NCBI GenBank assembly: GCA_019348475.1 | Contig: JAHWJJ010000037.1 | Location: 1-16,030, forward strand | Length of the DNA: 16,030 nucleotides | Direction of reading: 5' to 3' | Source: Gemmatimonadota bacterium | GTDB lineage: Bacteria > Gemmatimonadota > Gemmatimonadetes > Longimicrobiales > Longimicrobiaceae | In this document: positions 1 to 9,030 of the stretch, one piece after another | Numbering within the stretch: position 1 is the stretch's first letter | How the letters are laid out: each line of letters starts with the position of its first letter | Notes under the pieces: model-generated | The model's database searches: none | The model's input: the letters and a program-made list of their open reading frames with translations, nothing else | Told to the model about the DNA's origin: nothing | Position numbers and translations under genes: made by a program

Positions 1-71
1 CGCCCGGCGGGAGCGCGCCGCGGGGCGGGGCGCCGGCCCCATGCGCCCGCCGCCGGCCAGTCGAGCGTTCG

Positions 72-656
72 TCATCCGTTGTAGATGGGGCCCTGGCGCT
101 CGCGGTACAGCTCCAGCACCGCGTTGGCCTCGTCGCGCAGCATACCGTGTACGATCTGAATGCCGCGCGCCTCCAGGTACGCGTGCGATTCCGGGAACAC
201 GGGACCTTCCTCGAACTTCAGGCGCCGTGCATCGTCGCGGTGGGCGCCGCAGACCACGCGGCGCACCCCGCTCCACAGCGTGGCGCCCAGGCACATGGCG
301 CACGGCTCACAGCTGGTCACCAGCTCGTGGGCGGGCATCCCGTCCTGCCGCAGCGTGAACGAGCTCAGCCGCGCCTGTGCCGCCATGAACGCCACCATCT
401 CGCCGTGTAGCGTGCAGTTGTTCAGCCGTACCACGCTGTTCATCCCCACGGACAGCAGCCGCCCGGTCTGCATCTCGAAGATCGCCGCGCCGAACGGGCC
501 GCCTGTGCCGCGCACCACGTTCTCGCGGCTGATCGCGATGGCCAGCCGCATCCGCTCCTCGTCGGACGGGTAGCGCCGGTCCCAGTCCACCACGGTGTCG
601 ACCCAGTCGGGGTAGTCGATGCGGATCGGCGGGATCGGCGAGGTGGCGGCGTTCAT
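72..656 (-). CDS. Guanine deaminase-like nucleoside deaminase (CDA fold, zinc-dependent)
   Basis: A 194-residue cytoplasmic protein of the cytidine/dCMP deaminase superfamily. The zinc site is visible: His84 in the HGE motif (usually H[AC]E) with Glu86 as proton shuttle, and Cys119 and Cys122 in SCEPCAMC (PCxxC). The GGPFGAAI stretch at 52-59 and the SCEPCAMCLGA context resemble bacterial guanine deaminases of the GuaD type, which convert guanine to xanthine and ammonia. It is somewhat longer than GuaD (about 156-160 residues), with roughly 35 extra N-terminal residues. The frame stays open upstream to an ATG at 836, but that extension is arginine-rich and runs into the divergent operon, so the ATG at 656 is preferred; no convincing Shine-Dalgarno is seen. 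The neighbour is a divergent xanthine-dehydrogenase-type operon, which supports guanine as substrate. Cytosine, tRNA-adenosine or another aminopurine deaminase remains possible. Confidence 0.85.
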   Translation of the reverse strand: MNAATSPIPPIRIDYPDWVDTVVDWDRRYPSDEERMRLAIAISRENVVRGTGGPFGAAIFEMQTGRLLSVGMNSVVRLNNCTLHGEMVAFMAAQARLSSFTLRQDGMPAHELVTSCEPCAMCLGATLWSGVRRVVCGAHRDDARRLKFEEGPVFPESHAYLEARGIQIVHGMLRDEANAVLELYRERQGPIYNG

Positions 657-826
657 CGGCTGGGCTGGATGGATCGGATGCAGGGATGCGGCACGGGCGG
701 CAAACGTATGGGCGGCGCCGGATTTCATCAACCGGAGCCCGCGGGGGTCCATTGCGCGTCCCCGCGGCGACGGGTTATCTGTTGTGGATTCCGCCCCGCG
801 CCTACCCGTACCCCAGCCGTGATCCC

Positions 827-2931
<2,105 letters not shown>

Positions 2932-2947
<16 letters not shown>

Positions 2948-3360
2948 ACGGAGCTCCGGCGGAGGTGGAGGCGCCGCCCATGAAGCGCCTGCTGGACGTG
3001 CTGCGCGAGGAGTGCGCGCTCACCGGCAGCAAGGAGGGGTGCGGCGAGGGCGAGTGCGGCGCCTGCACGGTGCTGGTGGACGGCATGCCCGTCGTCAGCT
3101 GCCTGGTCCCCTTCGCCCAGGTGCGCGACGCGGAGGTGGTCACCATCGAGGGGCTGGGCGGAACGCACCCGCTGCAGAAGGCGTTCGCGGAGCTGGGCGG
3201 CGCGCAGTGCGGCATCTGCACGCCGGGGATGATCATGGCGGCGGTGGCGCTGGGGCCGGACCCCGGGTTCGAGGAGATCCGCCGGGGGCTGGCGGGCAAC
3301 CTGTGCCGGTGCACCGGCTACGAGGCCATCTACCGCGCGGTGCAGGGGGCGTCCGCGTGA
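2932..3360 (+). CDS. Xanthine dehydrogenase-type 2Fe-2S iron-sulfur subunit
   Basis: A 142-residue electron-transfer subunit with two [2Fe-2S] clusters. The plant-ferredoxin-like N-terminal cluster is bound by Cys37, Cys42, Cys45 and Cys57 (GCGEGECGACTV). The C-terminal helical domain cluster is bound by Cys93 and Cys96 (CGICTPGM) and by Cys125 and Cys127 (NLCRCTGY). All eight cysteines are present. The length is slightly below the usual 150-170 residues. The ATG start lies inside the 3' end of the Mo-subunit gene, preceded by GGAGGTGG, which indicates translational coupling. It passes electrons from the molybdenum centre to the FAD subunit encoded next. The family assignment is secure; the substrate of the complex is inferred from the large subunit and the neighbouring deaminase. 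Confidence 0.96.
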
Positions 3361-4178
3361 AGGCCGCCGCGTCCTCGATGGACCTGCTGGAGCCGCGTTC
3401 GCTGGACGACGCGCTGGGAATGCTGCGGCAGCACGCGCCGCTGATGCCGCTGGCGGGGTGCACGGACGTGTTCGTGGCGCTGCAGTTCGGCACGGAGACG
3501 GCGCGGCGGTTCCTCAACATCTGGGGACTGGACGAGCTGCGGGGCATCGACGTCCGCGACGGCGTCCTGCGCATGGGCGCGCTGGCCACGTACACCGAGC
3601 TGGGCCGCTCGCCGCTGGTGTGGGAGCACCTGCCCATGCTGGTCGCCGCATCCCGCGAGGTAGGCGGGATGCAGATCCAGAACCGCGGCACGCTGGGCGG
3701 CAACATCGCGAACGGCTCGCCGGCGGGCGACTCGCTTCCCGTGCTGGCGGCGGCGGACGCGGTCGTCGTGCTCCGCAGCCTGGACGGGGAGCGGCGGGTG
3801 CCGTTCACCGAGTTCTACACCGGCTACCGCGCCACCGTCATCCGCCCCGACGAGCTGATCGTGGCCGTGGAGGTGCCGCCGGTGGAGGGGGCGCAGTGGT
3901 TCCGGAAGGTGGGCACCCGCGCCGCGCAGGCCATCAGCAAGGTGGTGATGGCCGGCGTCCGCGCGCCGCGCCCGCGCATCGCGCTGGGGAGCGTGGCGGC
4001 AACGGTGGTGCGGCTGCCGCAGACGGAGAACGCGCTGGCGGCCGGCTCCACCCTCGAGGAAGCGCAGCGCGTGCTGCGGCAGGAGATCCACCCCATCGAC
4101 GACGTGCGCTCCACCGCCGCGTATCGGCTTCGCGTCGCCGCCAACCTGCTCGGCCAGTTCTGGGCCGAGACGGGCTGA
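3357..4178 (+). CDS. Xanthine dehydrogenase-type FAD-binding subunit
   Basis: A 273-residue flavoprotein subunit of the molybdenum hydroxylase. The FAD-binding PCMH-type domain shows PLAGCTD at 31-37 (usually PLAGGTD, so one glycine is cysteine here) and GTLGGNIANGSPAGD from residue 111, which contacts the flavin pyrophosphate. The CO-dehydrogenase flavoprotein C-terminal domain follows (AQAISKVVMAG, then RIALGSVAATVVR). The junction between these last two motifs is about ten residues shorter than in most homologues. There is no extra 4Fe-4S insertion of the 4-hydroxybenzoyl-CoA reductase type. The GTG start overlaps the preceding stop as GTGA, so translation is coupled; an in-frame ATG at 3378 is a reasonable alternative start. 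It transfers electrons from the 2Fe-2S clusters to NAD+ or another acceptor. Confidence 0.92.
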   Translation: MKAAASSMDLLEPRSLDDALGMLRQHAPLMPLAGCTDVFVALQFGTETARRFLNIWGLDELRGIDVRDGVLRMGALATYTELGRSPLVWEHLPMLVAASREVGGMQIQNRGTLGGNIANGSPAGDSLPVLAAADAVVVLRSLDGERRVPFTEFYTGYRATVIRPDELIVAVEVPPVEGAQWFRKVGTRAAQAISKVVMAGVRAPRPRIALGSVAATVVRLPQTENALAAGSTLEEAQRVLRQEIHPIDDVRSTAAYRLRVAANLLGQFWAETG

Positions 4179-4855
4179 TGGACCTCGCCCGGCTCACGGC
4201 GTTCCTGGCGGATCTGGCGCAGAACAACGAGCGGGCGTGGTTCGAGGCGCACCGCTCCGAGTACCAGGCCCTGCGCGACGACTTCACCGCGCTCGTCCGT
4301 GAGGTGATCGCGGGCATCGCGGAGTGGGACGAGGGGGTGCGGTGGAAGGACCCGAAGGACTGCATCTTCCGCATCTACCGCGACGTGCGGTTCAGCAGGC
4401 ACAAGGCGCCGTACAAGACCACGTTCAGCGCGTACGTCAGCGACAGCCCGCGCCGCGGCGGGCCGCCGGGCTACTACTTCGAGGTGGATGAGAAGGGGAC
4501 CATGCTCGCCGCGGGCGGCATCTGGATGCCGGAGCCCGCGGTCCTCGCCCGGCTGCGCGATTCCATCGCCGAGCACCCGCAGCGCCTGCAGAAGGTGCTG
4601 CGGTCGCGCGGCTTCAAGAAGACCTTCGGCGACCTGCAGGGCGACCGCCTGACGCGCCCGCCGCGCGGCTACTCCGAAGCCACGCCGCTCATCGACTACG
4701 TCAAGCTCAAGAGCTTCATCGTCTGGCGCGAGCGCGACGTCCGCACGGCGGGGGATGACGAGGCGCTCGACTGGCTGACGGAATCCTTCCGCACCGCGCG
4801 CCCGCTCGTAGAATGGGCGCGAACCTCGCTGCAGGGGATCGGCACGGCCGGATAA
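4178..4855 (+). CDS. DUF2461 family protein
   Basis: A 225-residue protein recognised as DUF2461 (TIGR02453-like) from its pattern: an N-terminal FLADLAQNNERAWFEAHR segment, KDCIFRIYRDVRFSRHKAPYKT near residues 65-85, the YYFEVD and GGIWMPEP block, and a late FIVWRERDV stretch. The function of the family is unknown; the conserved Arg, Lys and Asp residues around RIYRDxRFSxxKxPYK suggest nucleotide or nucleic-acid handling, but nothing here proves that. It is cytoplasmic, with no signal peptide or membrane segment. Its ATG overlaps the FAD-subunit stop by one base (TGATG), so it appears to be the fourth cistron of the xanthine dehydrogenase operon. Whether it serves the enzyme or is a passenger cannot be told from sequence. 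Confidence 0.88.
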   Translation: MDLARLTAFLADLAQNNERAWFEAHRSEYQALRDDFTALVREVIAGIAEWDEGVRWKDPKDCIFRIYRDVRFSRHKAPYKTTFSAYVSDSPRRGGPPGYYFEVDEKGTMLAAGGIWMPEPAVLARLRDSIAEHPQRLQKVLRSRGFKKTFGDLQGDRLTRPPRGYSEATPLIDYVKLKSFIVWRERDVRTAGDDEALDWLTESFRTARPLVEWARTSLQGIGTAG

Positions 4856-4864
4856 CGGCGGAAG

Positions 4865-4933
4865 CTACGCCGATCCCACTCACGGCTCTACGCCAATCCT
4901 ACTCGGATTGCTACGGCCGTCCTACGTGGATCG
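4865..4933 (+). repeat. Array of three 23-bp CTAC-N7-CTAC-N8 repeats (left of the Fic gene)
   Basis: Three consecutive units start at 4865, 4888 and 4911 with an exact 23-bp period. The conserved part is CTACGCCRATCCYAC, best in the second unit, CTACGCCAATCCTAC; the last 8 bases of each unit vary. The second CTAC-like word sits 11 bases after the first (CCAC in unit 1). The array begins 10 bases after the stop codon of the DUF2461 gene and lies downstream of the Fic gene. The same motif, on the opposite strand, forms the array at 6668-6783. Confidence 0.8.
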
Positions 4934-4971
4934 GAGAACGGGAAACGCTTGTAGGGCGCCCGGGAACGAAC

Positions 4972-5002
4972 TGTCATTCCGCTGCGGCGCCTCCTTCGGA
5001 AT
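4972..5002. repeat. Dispersed repeat copy (TGTCATTCCG ... CGGAAT)
   Basis: The stretch opens with TGTCATTCCG and closes with CTTCGGAAT, so its ends can pair (ATTCCG with CGGAAT). Bases 4984-5002 are the exact reverse complement of 8823-8841 (19 of 19 bases). It lies between the left 23-bp array and the 3' end of the Fic gene. Confidence 0.6.
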
Positions 5003-5076
5003 CAGACGATCGACGAAGAGCCGTTCGCAGGGCTCCGCGCCCGGTAACGCCGATTTCAGCCCCACGTACCGGCGGC

Positions 5077-6642
5077 TCAGGATCCGCTCTCCTGCGCGCG
5101 GGCGACGCGCGTCGCGACGAACCGCGCGAACGGCGCGTAGTTTTCGCGGATGTCCGCCTGCTCCAGGGCGTCGAAGTACTCGCGGCGCTCCTCTGCGCGG
5201 ATGATGGTCCAGGGCAGCCCGGCCCCGCAGAGGATCAGGTTCATCAGCAGACGTGAAAGGCGGCCGTTGCCGTCCATGAACGGGTGCACGTGCACGAACG
5301 CCCAGTGCGCAATCGCTGCGCGTGAAACGGCATCCACCTCCATGTCGTTCAGCGAATCCGCCCACACCCGCATCATCTGCGGCACCTTGCCCGACGACGG
5401 GGGCACGTAGGCGCTGCCGCGGATGTAGACGGGCGCCTGCCTCCACCCGCGCAGCTCCGCGGCCGTCATGATCTGCGCGTCCACCGACGGCCCCCACAGC
5501 TCCACGTACAGGTCCAGCACCATCGGCTCGGACAATCGCACGCCGCCGTCCGCCGCGCCGGCGAAAGCGAGCGTGCGCTCGAAGGCCTGGGAGTAGCCCT
5601 TGAGCGCCATCAGCCGCTCCATCTCCGCGCGGTCCGGGCTGTCCAGCGGCGCTCCGGCCAGCACCGCCCGAACGTGCTCGCGCGTGATGCGGTAGCCCTC
5701 GATGGTGGTGGAGTGGTACGTGTCCTCCGCCTTGGCTGTGCGCGCCTGCGCCAGCACAGCCCGGGTTGGCGCCGGCGTCAGGTCGATCCCGCTCTCGCGC
5801 ACGATCTGCGCGCTTACCTCCGCGGCGCGCGCGAGCTTGGCGCGAAAACGGTCCAGCCACGGCTCCCGCAGCGAAGGTTGCGCGGAGATGTAGGGCGGGA
5901 TGACGAGCGCGCGCCCCACGCCGGTGATGGTGCGGCTGGGGCGGTTGCGGTGAAAGGCGTTCACCACGCGGCTCACCTGCTCGGCCAGCCGGCGGTTCCC
6001 CACCGCCTCGGCCAGATGTCCGATGCGCGCCAGCAGCACCGGGCGCGGGTCCCGCTCGTACGCCGCCTCCAGCTCCGGCTGCGCCAGCACCAGGCTCTGC
6101 AGCCAGGTGAGCACCATGTCGCGGTGATCGCGGATGTCGGTAACCGTGAGCGAAAGCAGCACGCGCGCCGGCGAAGAAACCGGCAGCGCGACGCCATCCA
6201 CCTGCATCCGCTCGCTCTGGATCCGCCCTTCGGCGCGCGCCGGTGCCGGACGAAGCGAGATGGAGAGGCCCGGCACAATCTCCAGCTTGCGCTCGCTGGC
6301 GCTGGAGGCGTGCGTAACGTGCAGCAGCGGCGGGGTGGAGGCTTCTCCCATGAACAGCCGCACGGCGGAGATGCGGTCGATGGCCGCCGGTGCATAGGTC
6401 CGCAGCAGCTCGCCAACGAGGCGCCAGTAGTTCTGACGTAGCGCGGACTCCGCTTCCGGATTGGCCGGTCCCAGGACGACCCATCCCCATCCACCGGGCG
6501 TCAGCGCCAGCAGCTCGTTTTCGCGCAGGTAGCGCTGCGCGGCCGCATCGGGCAAATCTTCGGCGGCACCCGCGTACTTTTCGCGTTCGATCTGCTCCTG
6601 CCACCACGCGAGAGCCGCGTCTCGCGGTGCCGTGTCTGCCAT
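5077..6642 (-). CDS. Fic family protein with N-terminal AbiEi-like (winged-helix) region
   Basis: A 521-residue cytoplasmic protein. The C-terminal Fic domain (about 300-515) carries the complete active-site loop HPFMDGNGRLSR at 453-464, with catalytic His453, Asp457 and Arg461. A flap-like VYIRGSAYVPP segment lies at 405-415. An inhibitory motif (S/T)xxxE(G/N) is present upstream as Ser311-TTI-Glu315-Gly316, the class II self-inhibited arrangement. Fic enzymes transfer AMP or another nucleotide moiety to target proteins. The N-terminal about 250 residues look like the AbiEi antitoxin/regulator family: a short helical start, RYLRENELLALTPGGW like a winged-helix wing, then SSPARVLLSL at 156-165 resembling the SPERALLDL hallmark. 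That part is inference. The gene stands alone, flanked by inverted 23-bp arrays. The ATG at 6642 is the first plausible start; its Shine-Dalgarno is weak. Confidence 0.9.
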   Translation of the reverse strand: MADTAPRDAALAWWQEQIEREKYAGAAEDLPDAAAQRYLRENELLALTPGGWGWVVLGPANPEAESALRQNYWRLVGELLRTYAPAAIDRISAVRLFMGEASTPPLLHVTHASSASERKLEIVPGLSISLRPAPARAEGRIQSERMQVDGVALPVSSPARVLLSLTVTDIRDHRDMVLTWLQSLVLAQPELEAAYERDPRPVLLARIGHLAEAVGNRRLAEQVSRVVNAFHRNRPSRTITGVGRALVIPPYISAQPSLREPWLDRFRAKLARAAEVSAQIVRESGIDLTPAPTRAVLAQARTAKAEDTYHSTTIEGYRITREHVRAVLAGAPLDSPDRAEMERLMALKGYSQAFERTLAFAGAADGGVRLSEPMVLDLYVELWGPSVDAQIMTAAELRGWRQAPVYIRGSAYVPPSSGKVPQMMRVWADSLNDMEVDAVSRAAIAHWAFVHVHPFMDGNGRLSRLLMNLILCGAGLPWTIIRAEERREYFDALEQADIRENYAPFARFVATRVARAQESGS

Positions 6643-6667
6643 TCGCGAATGCGCCTGCGCAATTGAG

Positions 6668-6783
6668 GACCGAGGCTAGAATTCACCTAGCAACCATAGC
6701 AGGATCGGCGTAGGTTAGCAAGTAGGAATGGCGTAGGATTGTGGGTAGTTTTAGCGTAGAGTACCAGGCGGGCCTGGGCGTAG
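6668..6783 (-). repeat. Array of five 23-24-bp CTAC-N7-CTAC-N8 repeats upstream of the Fic gene
   Basis: Read on the minus strand, units start at 6783, 6759, 6736, 6713 and 6690 (spacings 24, 23, 23, 23). The best unit begins CTACGCCATTCCTAC (from 6736), differing at one base from the second unit of the left array. The unit from 6713 shares 12 bases with the first left unit (CTACGCCGATCC). The last unit has CTAG at both CTAC positions. The array fills most of the space between the Fic start (6642) and the upstream lipoprotein stop (6833), so it overlaps the place where the Fic promoter would be expected. Confidence 0.8.
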
Positions 6784-6832
6784 CGTCACTGCGGCTAGCC
6801 TCGCTCAAATGATGCGGGCTACGGTCGAGCGC

Positions 6833-7216
6833 CTATCCGCCGATGTCGACGATGACCTGGATTACGCCGAAGGGGACGTTGCGGCCGAAGCGCGCGGAAG
6901 CGGCGACGGGATCGAAGAAGTGGACCTCGCGCACGTTGGCGGTTTCCACGTTGCGCAGGTAATCGATCTCGCCGTAGCGCTGGGAGCCGACGAACACGGC
7001 GGGGTAGCCGCGGCTGCCCCCGTGGTACCTGGGCGTCAGCCACCCCGGACGGAGCCGCTGCACGGTTTCCAGCAGGTTGGTGGTGGGGCTCTCCTGGATC
7101 TCCTGCTCGGTGATCAGCCGCGAGTTGCCCCGCCCCGGCGCCGACGTCCCCGCCGGGCCGCACGCCGCCAGGGCGAAGGCCATCACCGCGATCATCCGCA
7201 GCATGTTCATCCGCAT
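6833..7216 (-). CDS. Small lipoprotein with TonB-receptor plug-like domain
   Basis: A 127-residue predicted lipoprotein. Its signal peptide (MRMNMLRMIAVMAFALAAC) ends in a lipobox with Cys19. The mature part follows the plug-domain pattern of TonB-dependent receptors: ITEQEIQESPTTNLLETVQRL at the start, PAVFVGSQRYGEIDYLRNV in the position of the usual IDGV segment, then VREVHFFDPVAASARFG and a final GVIQVIVD strand. It has no beta-barrel, so it cannot be a receptor itself. Short plug-only lipoproteins of this kind are, as I recall, frequent in Gemmatimonadota; their role is unknown. The ATG at 7216 is chosen over the ATG at 7276 because it follows GGGGAG and starts the signal peptide directly. 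It faces away from the serpin gene across the octamer tract. Confidence 0.78.
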   Translation of the reverse strand: MRMNMLRMIAVMAFALAACGPAGTSAPGRGNSRLITEQEIQESPTTNLLETVQRLRPGWLTPRYHGGSRGYPAVFVGSQRYGEIDYLRNVETANVREVHFFDPVAASARFGRNVPFGVIQVIVDIGG

Positions 7217-7252
7217 CGCTCGCTCCCCGTTTGCTCGCTTCGGCAAGACCAC

Positions 7253-7308
7253 TTTCGCACTTTCGCACTTCCGCACTCACGCACTCACGCACTCACGCAC
7301 TTCCGCCC
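7253..7308. repeat. Tandem octamer repeat, seven units
   Basis: Seven adjoining 8-bp units: TTTCGCAC twice, TTCCGCAC, TCACGCAC three times, then TTCCGCCC. The tract lies between the divergent lipoprotein (start 7216) and serpin (start 7391) genes. An 8-bp unit that is not a multiple of three argues against coding. Confidence 0.85.
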
Positions 7309-7390
7309 CCCGCACGAACCGGGCGCGGAACCCTGCGCCCCGTCCTCCGGGTAGATGTGTGCCCGTCCAACACACAGCCCGGGAGGTTCC

Positions 7391-8698
7391 ATGCGCTCGT
7401 TTCTCTTTCGGCCGGTCGCGGCGGCGTCGCTGCTCACACTGAGCGCCGCGTGCGTCGCGGCACAGGAGGACAGGATGGAGAACCGCGAGCCGAAGCAGCT
7501 GGACGCACGGGGAGCAAAGCCGCTGGACACGCAACCCTGGCAGCTGCCGCCGGGGCAGCTGCCCTCCGTGGTACCGGCGGAAGTGGACTACGCGGCGTTC
7601 GGGCTGGGGCTGTTCCGCCGGCTGGCGGACACGCGCCCCAACCAGAACGTGGTCGTCTCGCCGCTGAGCGCGGGGCTGGCGGTAAGCATGCTGGCGAACG
7701 GCGCGCAGGGCGAAACGCTGGCCGGCATCGAACGCACCCTCGGGACCGGGCTGGGGATCGAGGCGCTGAACGGCGCCAACGCCGCGCTGGCCGAGGCGCT
7801 GCGGAACGGCGACGTGGAGCTTTCGATCGCCAACTCGCTCTGGGCGCGGCAGGGGGTGCCGTTCCTTCCGGCGTTCATGGAGCGCAACCGCCGCTTCTAC
7901 GGCGCCGAAGTGGCGACGCTGGACTTCGCGTCACCCGAAGCCCCGGCGCGGATCAACCGCTGGGCCAGCGAAAACACCAGCGGCCGCATCACCCGCATGG
8001 TGGATGCGCCAATGGATCCGGACCTGGTGCTGTACCTGATGAACGCCGTGTACTTCAAGGGCCGCTGGCAGGACGAGTTCCAGGCCGCCCAGACGCGCCC
8101 CATGCCGTTCCACGCCCCCGGCGGTACGGTACAGCGGCCGATGATGCAGCGCACCGGCGACTACCGCTACCTGCGCGCGGACGGCTTCCGGGCGGTGCGC
8201 CTTCCCTACCGCGGCGGCCGGTTTGCCATGTACGTGCTGCTTCCCGACGAGGGATCGTCCGTGGCGGCGCTGCGGGAGCGGCTGACGCCGCGGGCCTGGG
8301 CGGAGTGGATGGGGGGCTTCGGCGGCGCCCGCGAGGTGCGGGTGGTGATGCCGAAGTATCGGATCAACGTGGAGTTCGCACTCAACGGGCCGCTGCAGGC
8401 GCTGGGGATGGCCGAAGCCTTCAGCCCGGCGCGCGCCAACTTCGGCGCCATGCTCCCGGCGGAGTACCTGGCCCGGCAGAACGCGTACGTCAGCGAGGCG
8501 AAGCAGAAGGTGTTCATCGAGGTCAACGAAGAGGGCACCGAAGCCGCCGCCGTCACCGGCATCGGCGTGCGGATCACCAGCGCGCCCGCCGAGCCCGTCT
8601 CCTTCATCGTGGACCGGCCGTTCATCCTCGCCATCCGCGACGACCAGACGGGCGCGCTGCTGTTCATCGGCCAGATCAACGACCCGGCGACGGAGTAG
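7391..8698 (+). CDS. Secreted serpin (serine protease inhibitor)
   Basis: A 435-residue serpin with an N-terminal signal sequence (MRSFLFRPVAAASLLTLSAACVAAQ); Cys21 could be a poor lipobox or cleavage may follow Ala-Gln. The serpin core is clear: NVVVSPLSAGLAVSMLANGAQGET (serpin block), LMNAVYFKGRWQDEF, the MPKYRINVEFALNGPLQALGM block and the C-terminal FIVDRPFILAIRD segment. The reactive-centre loop hinge EEGTEAAAVT at 380-389 has the small residues needed for loop insertion, so it is probably inhibitory. Counting from Gly382 as P15 puts P1 at Thr396 and P1' at Ser397, suggesting an elastase- or subtilisin-like target; this numbering is inference. GGGAGG precedes the ATG by a few bases. A hairpin terminator follows, so it is probably monocistronic. 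Confidence 0.95.
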   Translation: MRSFLFRPVAAASLLTLSAACVAAQEDRMENREPKQLDARGAKPLDTQPWQLPPGQLPSVVPAEVDYAAFGLGLFRRLADTRPNQNVVVSPLSAGLAVSMLANGAQGETLAGIERTLGTGLGIEALNGANAALAEALRNGDVELSIANSLWARQGVPFLPAFMERNRRFYGAEVATLDFASPEAPARINRWASENTSGRITRMVDAPMDPDLVLYLMNAVYFKGRWQDEFQAAQTRPMPFHAPGGTVQRPMMQRTGDYRYLRADGFRAVRLPYRGGRFAMYVLLPDEGSSVAALRERLTPRAWAEWMGGFGGAREVRVVMPKYRINVEFALNGPLQALGMAEAFSPARANFGAMLPAEYLARQNAYVSEAKQKVFIEVNEEGTEAAAVTGIGVRITSAPAEPVSFIVDRPFILAIRDDQTGALLFIGQINDPATE

Positions 8699-8734
8699 AC
8701 CGCGCCCGCTCGACGGAGGAGCGTGCAGACCCAA

Positions 8735-8767
8735 ACGCGCAGAGAGGAGACCAGCCTCTCTGCGCGT
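8735..8767 (+). terminator. Strong hairpin after the serpin gene
   Basis: A perfect 13-bp stem: ACGCGCAGAGAGG (8735-8747) pairs with CCTCTCTGCGCGT (8755-8767) around a 7-base loop. It starts 36 bases after the serpin stop. There is no T run, so termination is probable but not certain. Confidence 0.65.
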
Positions 8768-8818
8768 CTGCGTTCGGGCACGGCGCGCGCGCCTCACCGA
8801 CGGTAATTGACCCCTGTT

Positions 8819-8893
8819 TGTCATTCCGAAGGAGGCGCCGCGGGATGCTGGTCCGTTCGCAAACCTCCGGCGCCGGCTGAGGAATCTACTCGC
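8819..8893 (+). repeat. Dispersed intergenic repeat (TGTCATTCCG ... GAGGAATCTACTCG)
   Basis: It begins TGTCATTCCGAAGG and ends GAGGAATCTACTCG, a combination I recognise as a frequent intergenic element style in GC-rich genomes. Its first part (8823-8841) has a 19-base exact reverse-complement match at 4984-5002. The right boundary is approximate. Confidence 0.55.
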
Positions 8894-9002
8894 CCGTGCT
8901 CGTGGCCCGTCCAGCACCGCGGATCCCGCGGTCCGATGCTCTCCATCCAACACGGCCGCGACGCTGGACAAGGGCTTACGGGCCATGACGGATGTTCCCC
9001 GC

Positions 9003-9030
9003 TTGCCCCGCCGGGTGGGGGCTGTATCTT
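9003..9030 (+). promoter_or_regulatory. Candidate promoter of the M28 peptidase gene
   Basis: TTGCCC (9003-9008) and TATCTT (9025-9030) are separated by 16 bases, giving a sigma-70-like arrangement 47 bases before the GTG start. Confidence 0.45.

Noticed and set aside
657..826. Purine riboswitch or divergent operator between deaminase and xanthine dehydrogenase genes
   Set aside because: I found no purine-aptamer core and no clear inverted operator; only short GGATG repeats at about 666-689.
4865..4933. CRISPR array interpretation of the 23-bp repeats
   Set aside because: There are no unique spacers of 25-40 bases between identical repeats; units adjoin directly and are degenerate, and no cas genes are near.
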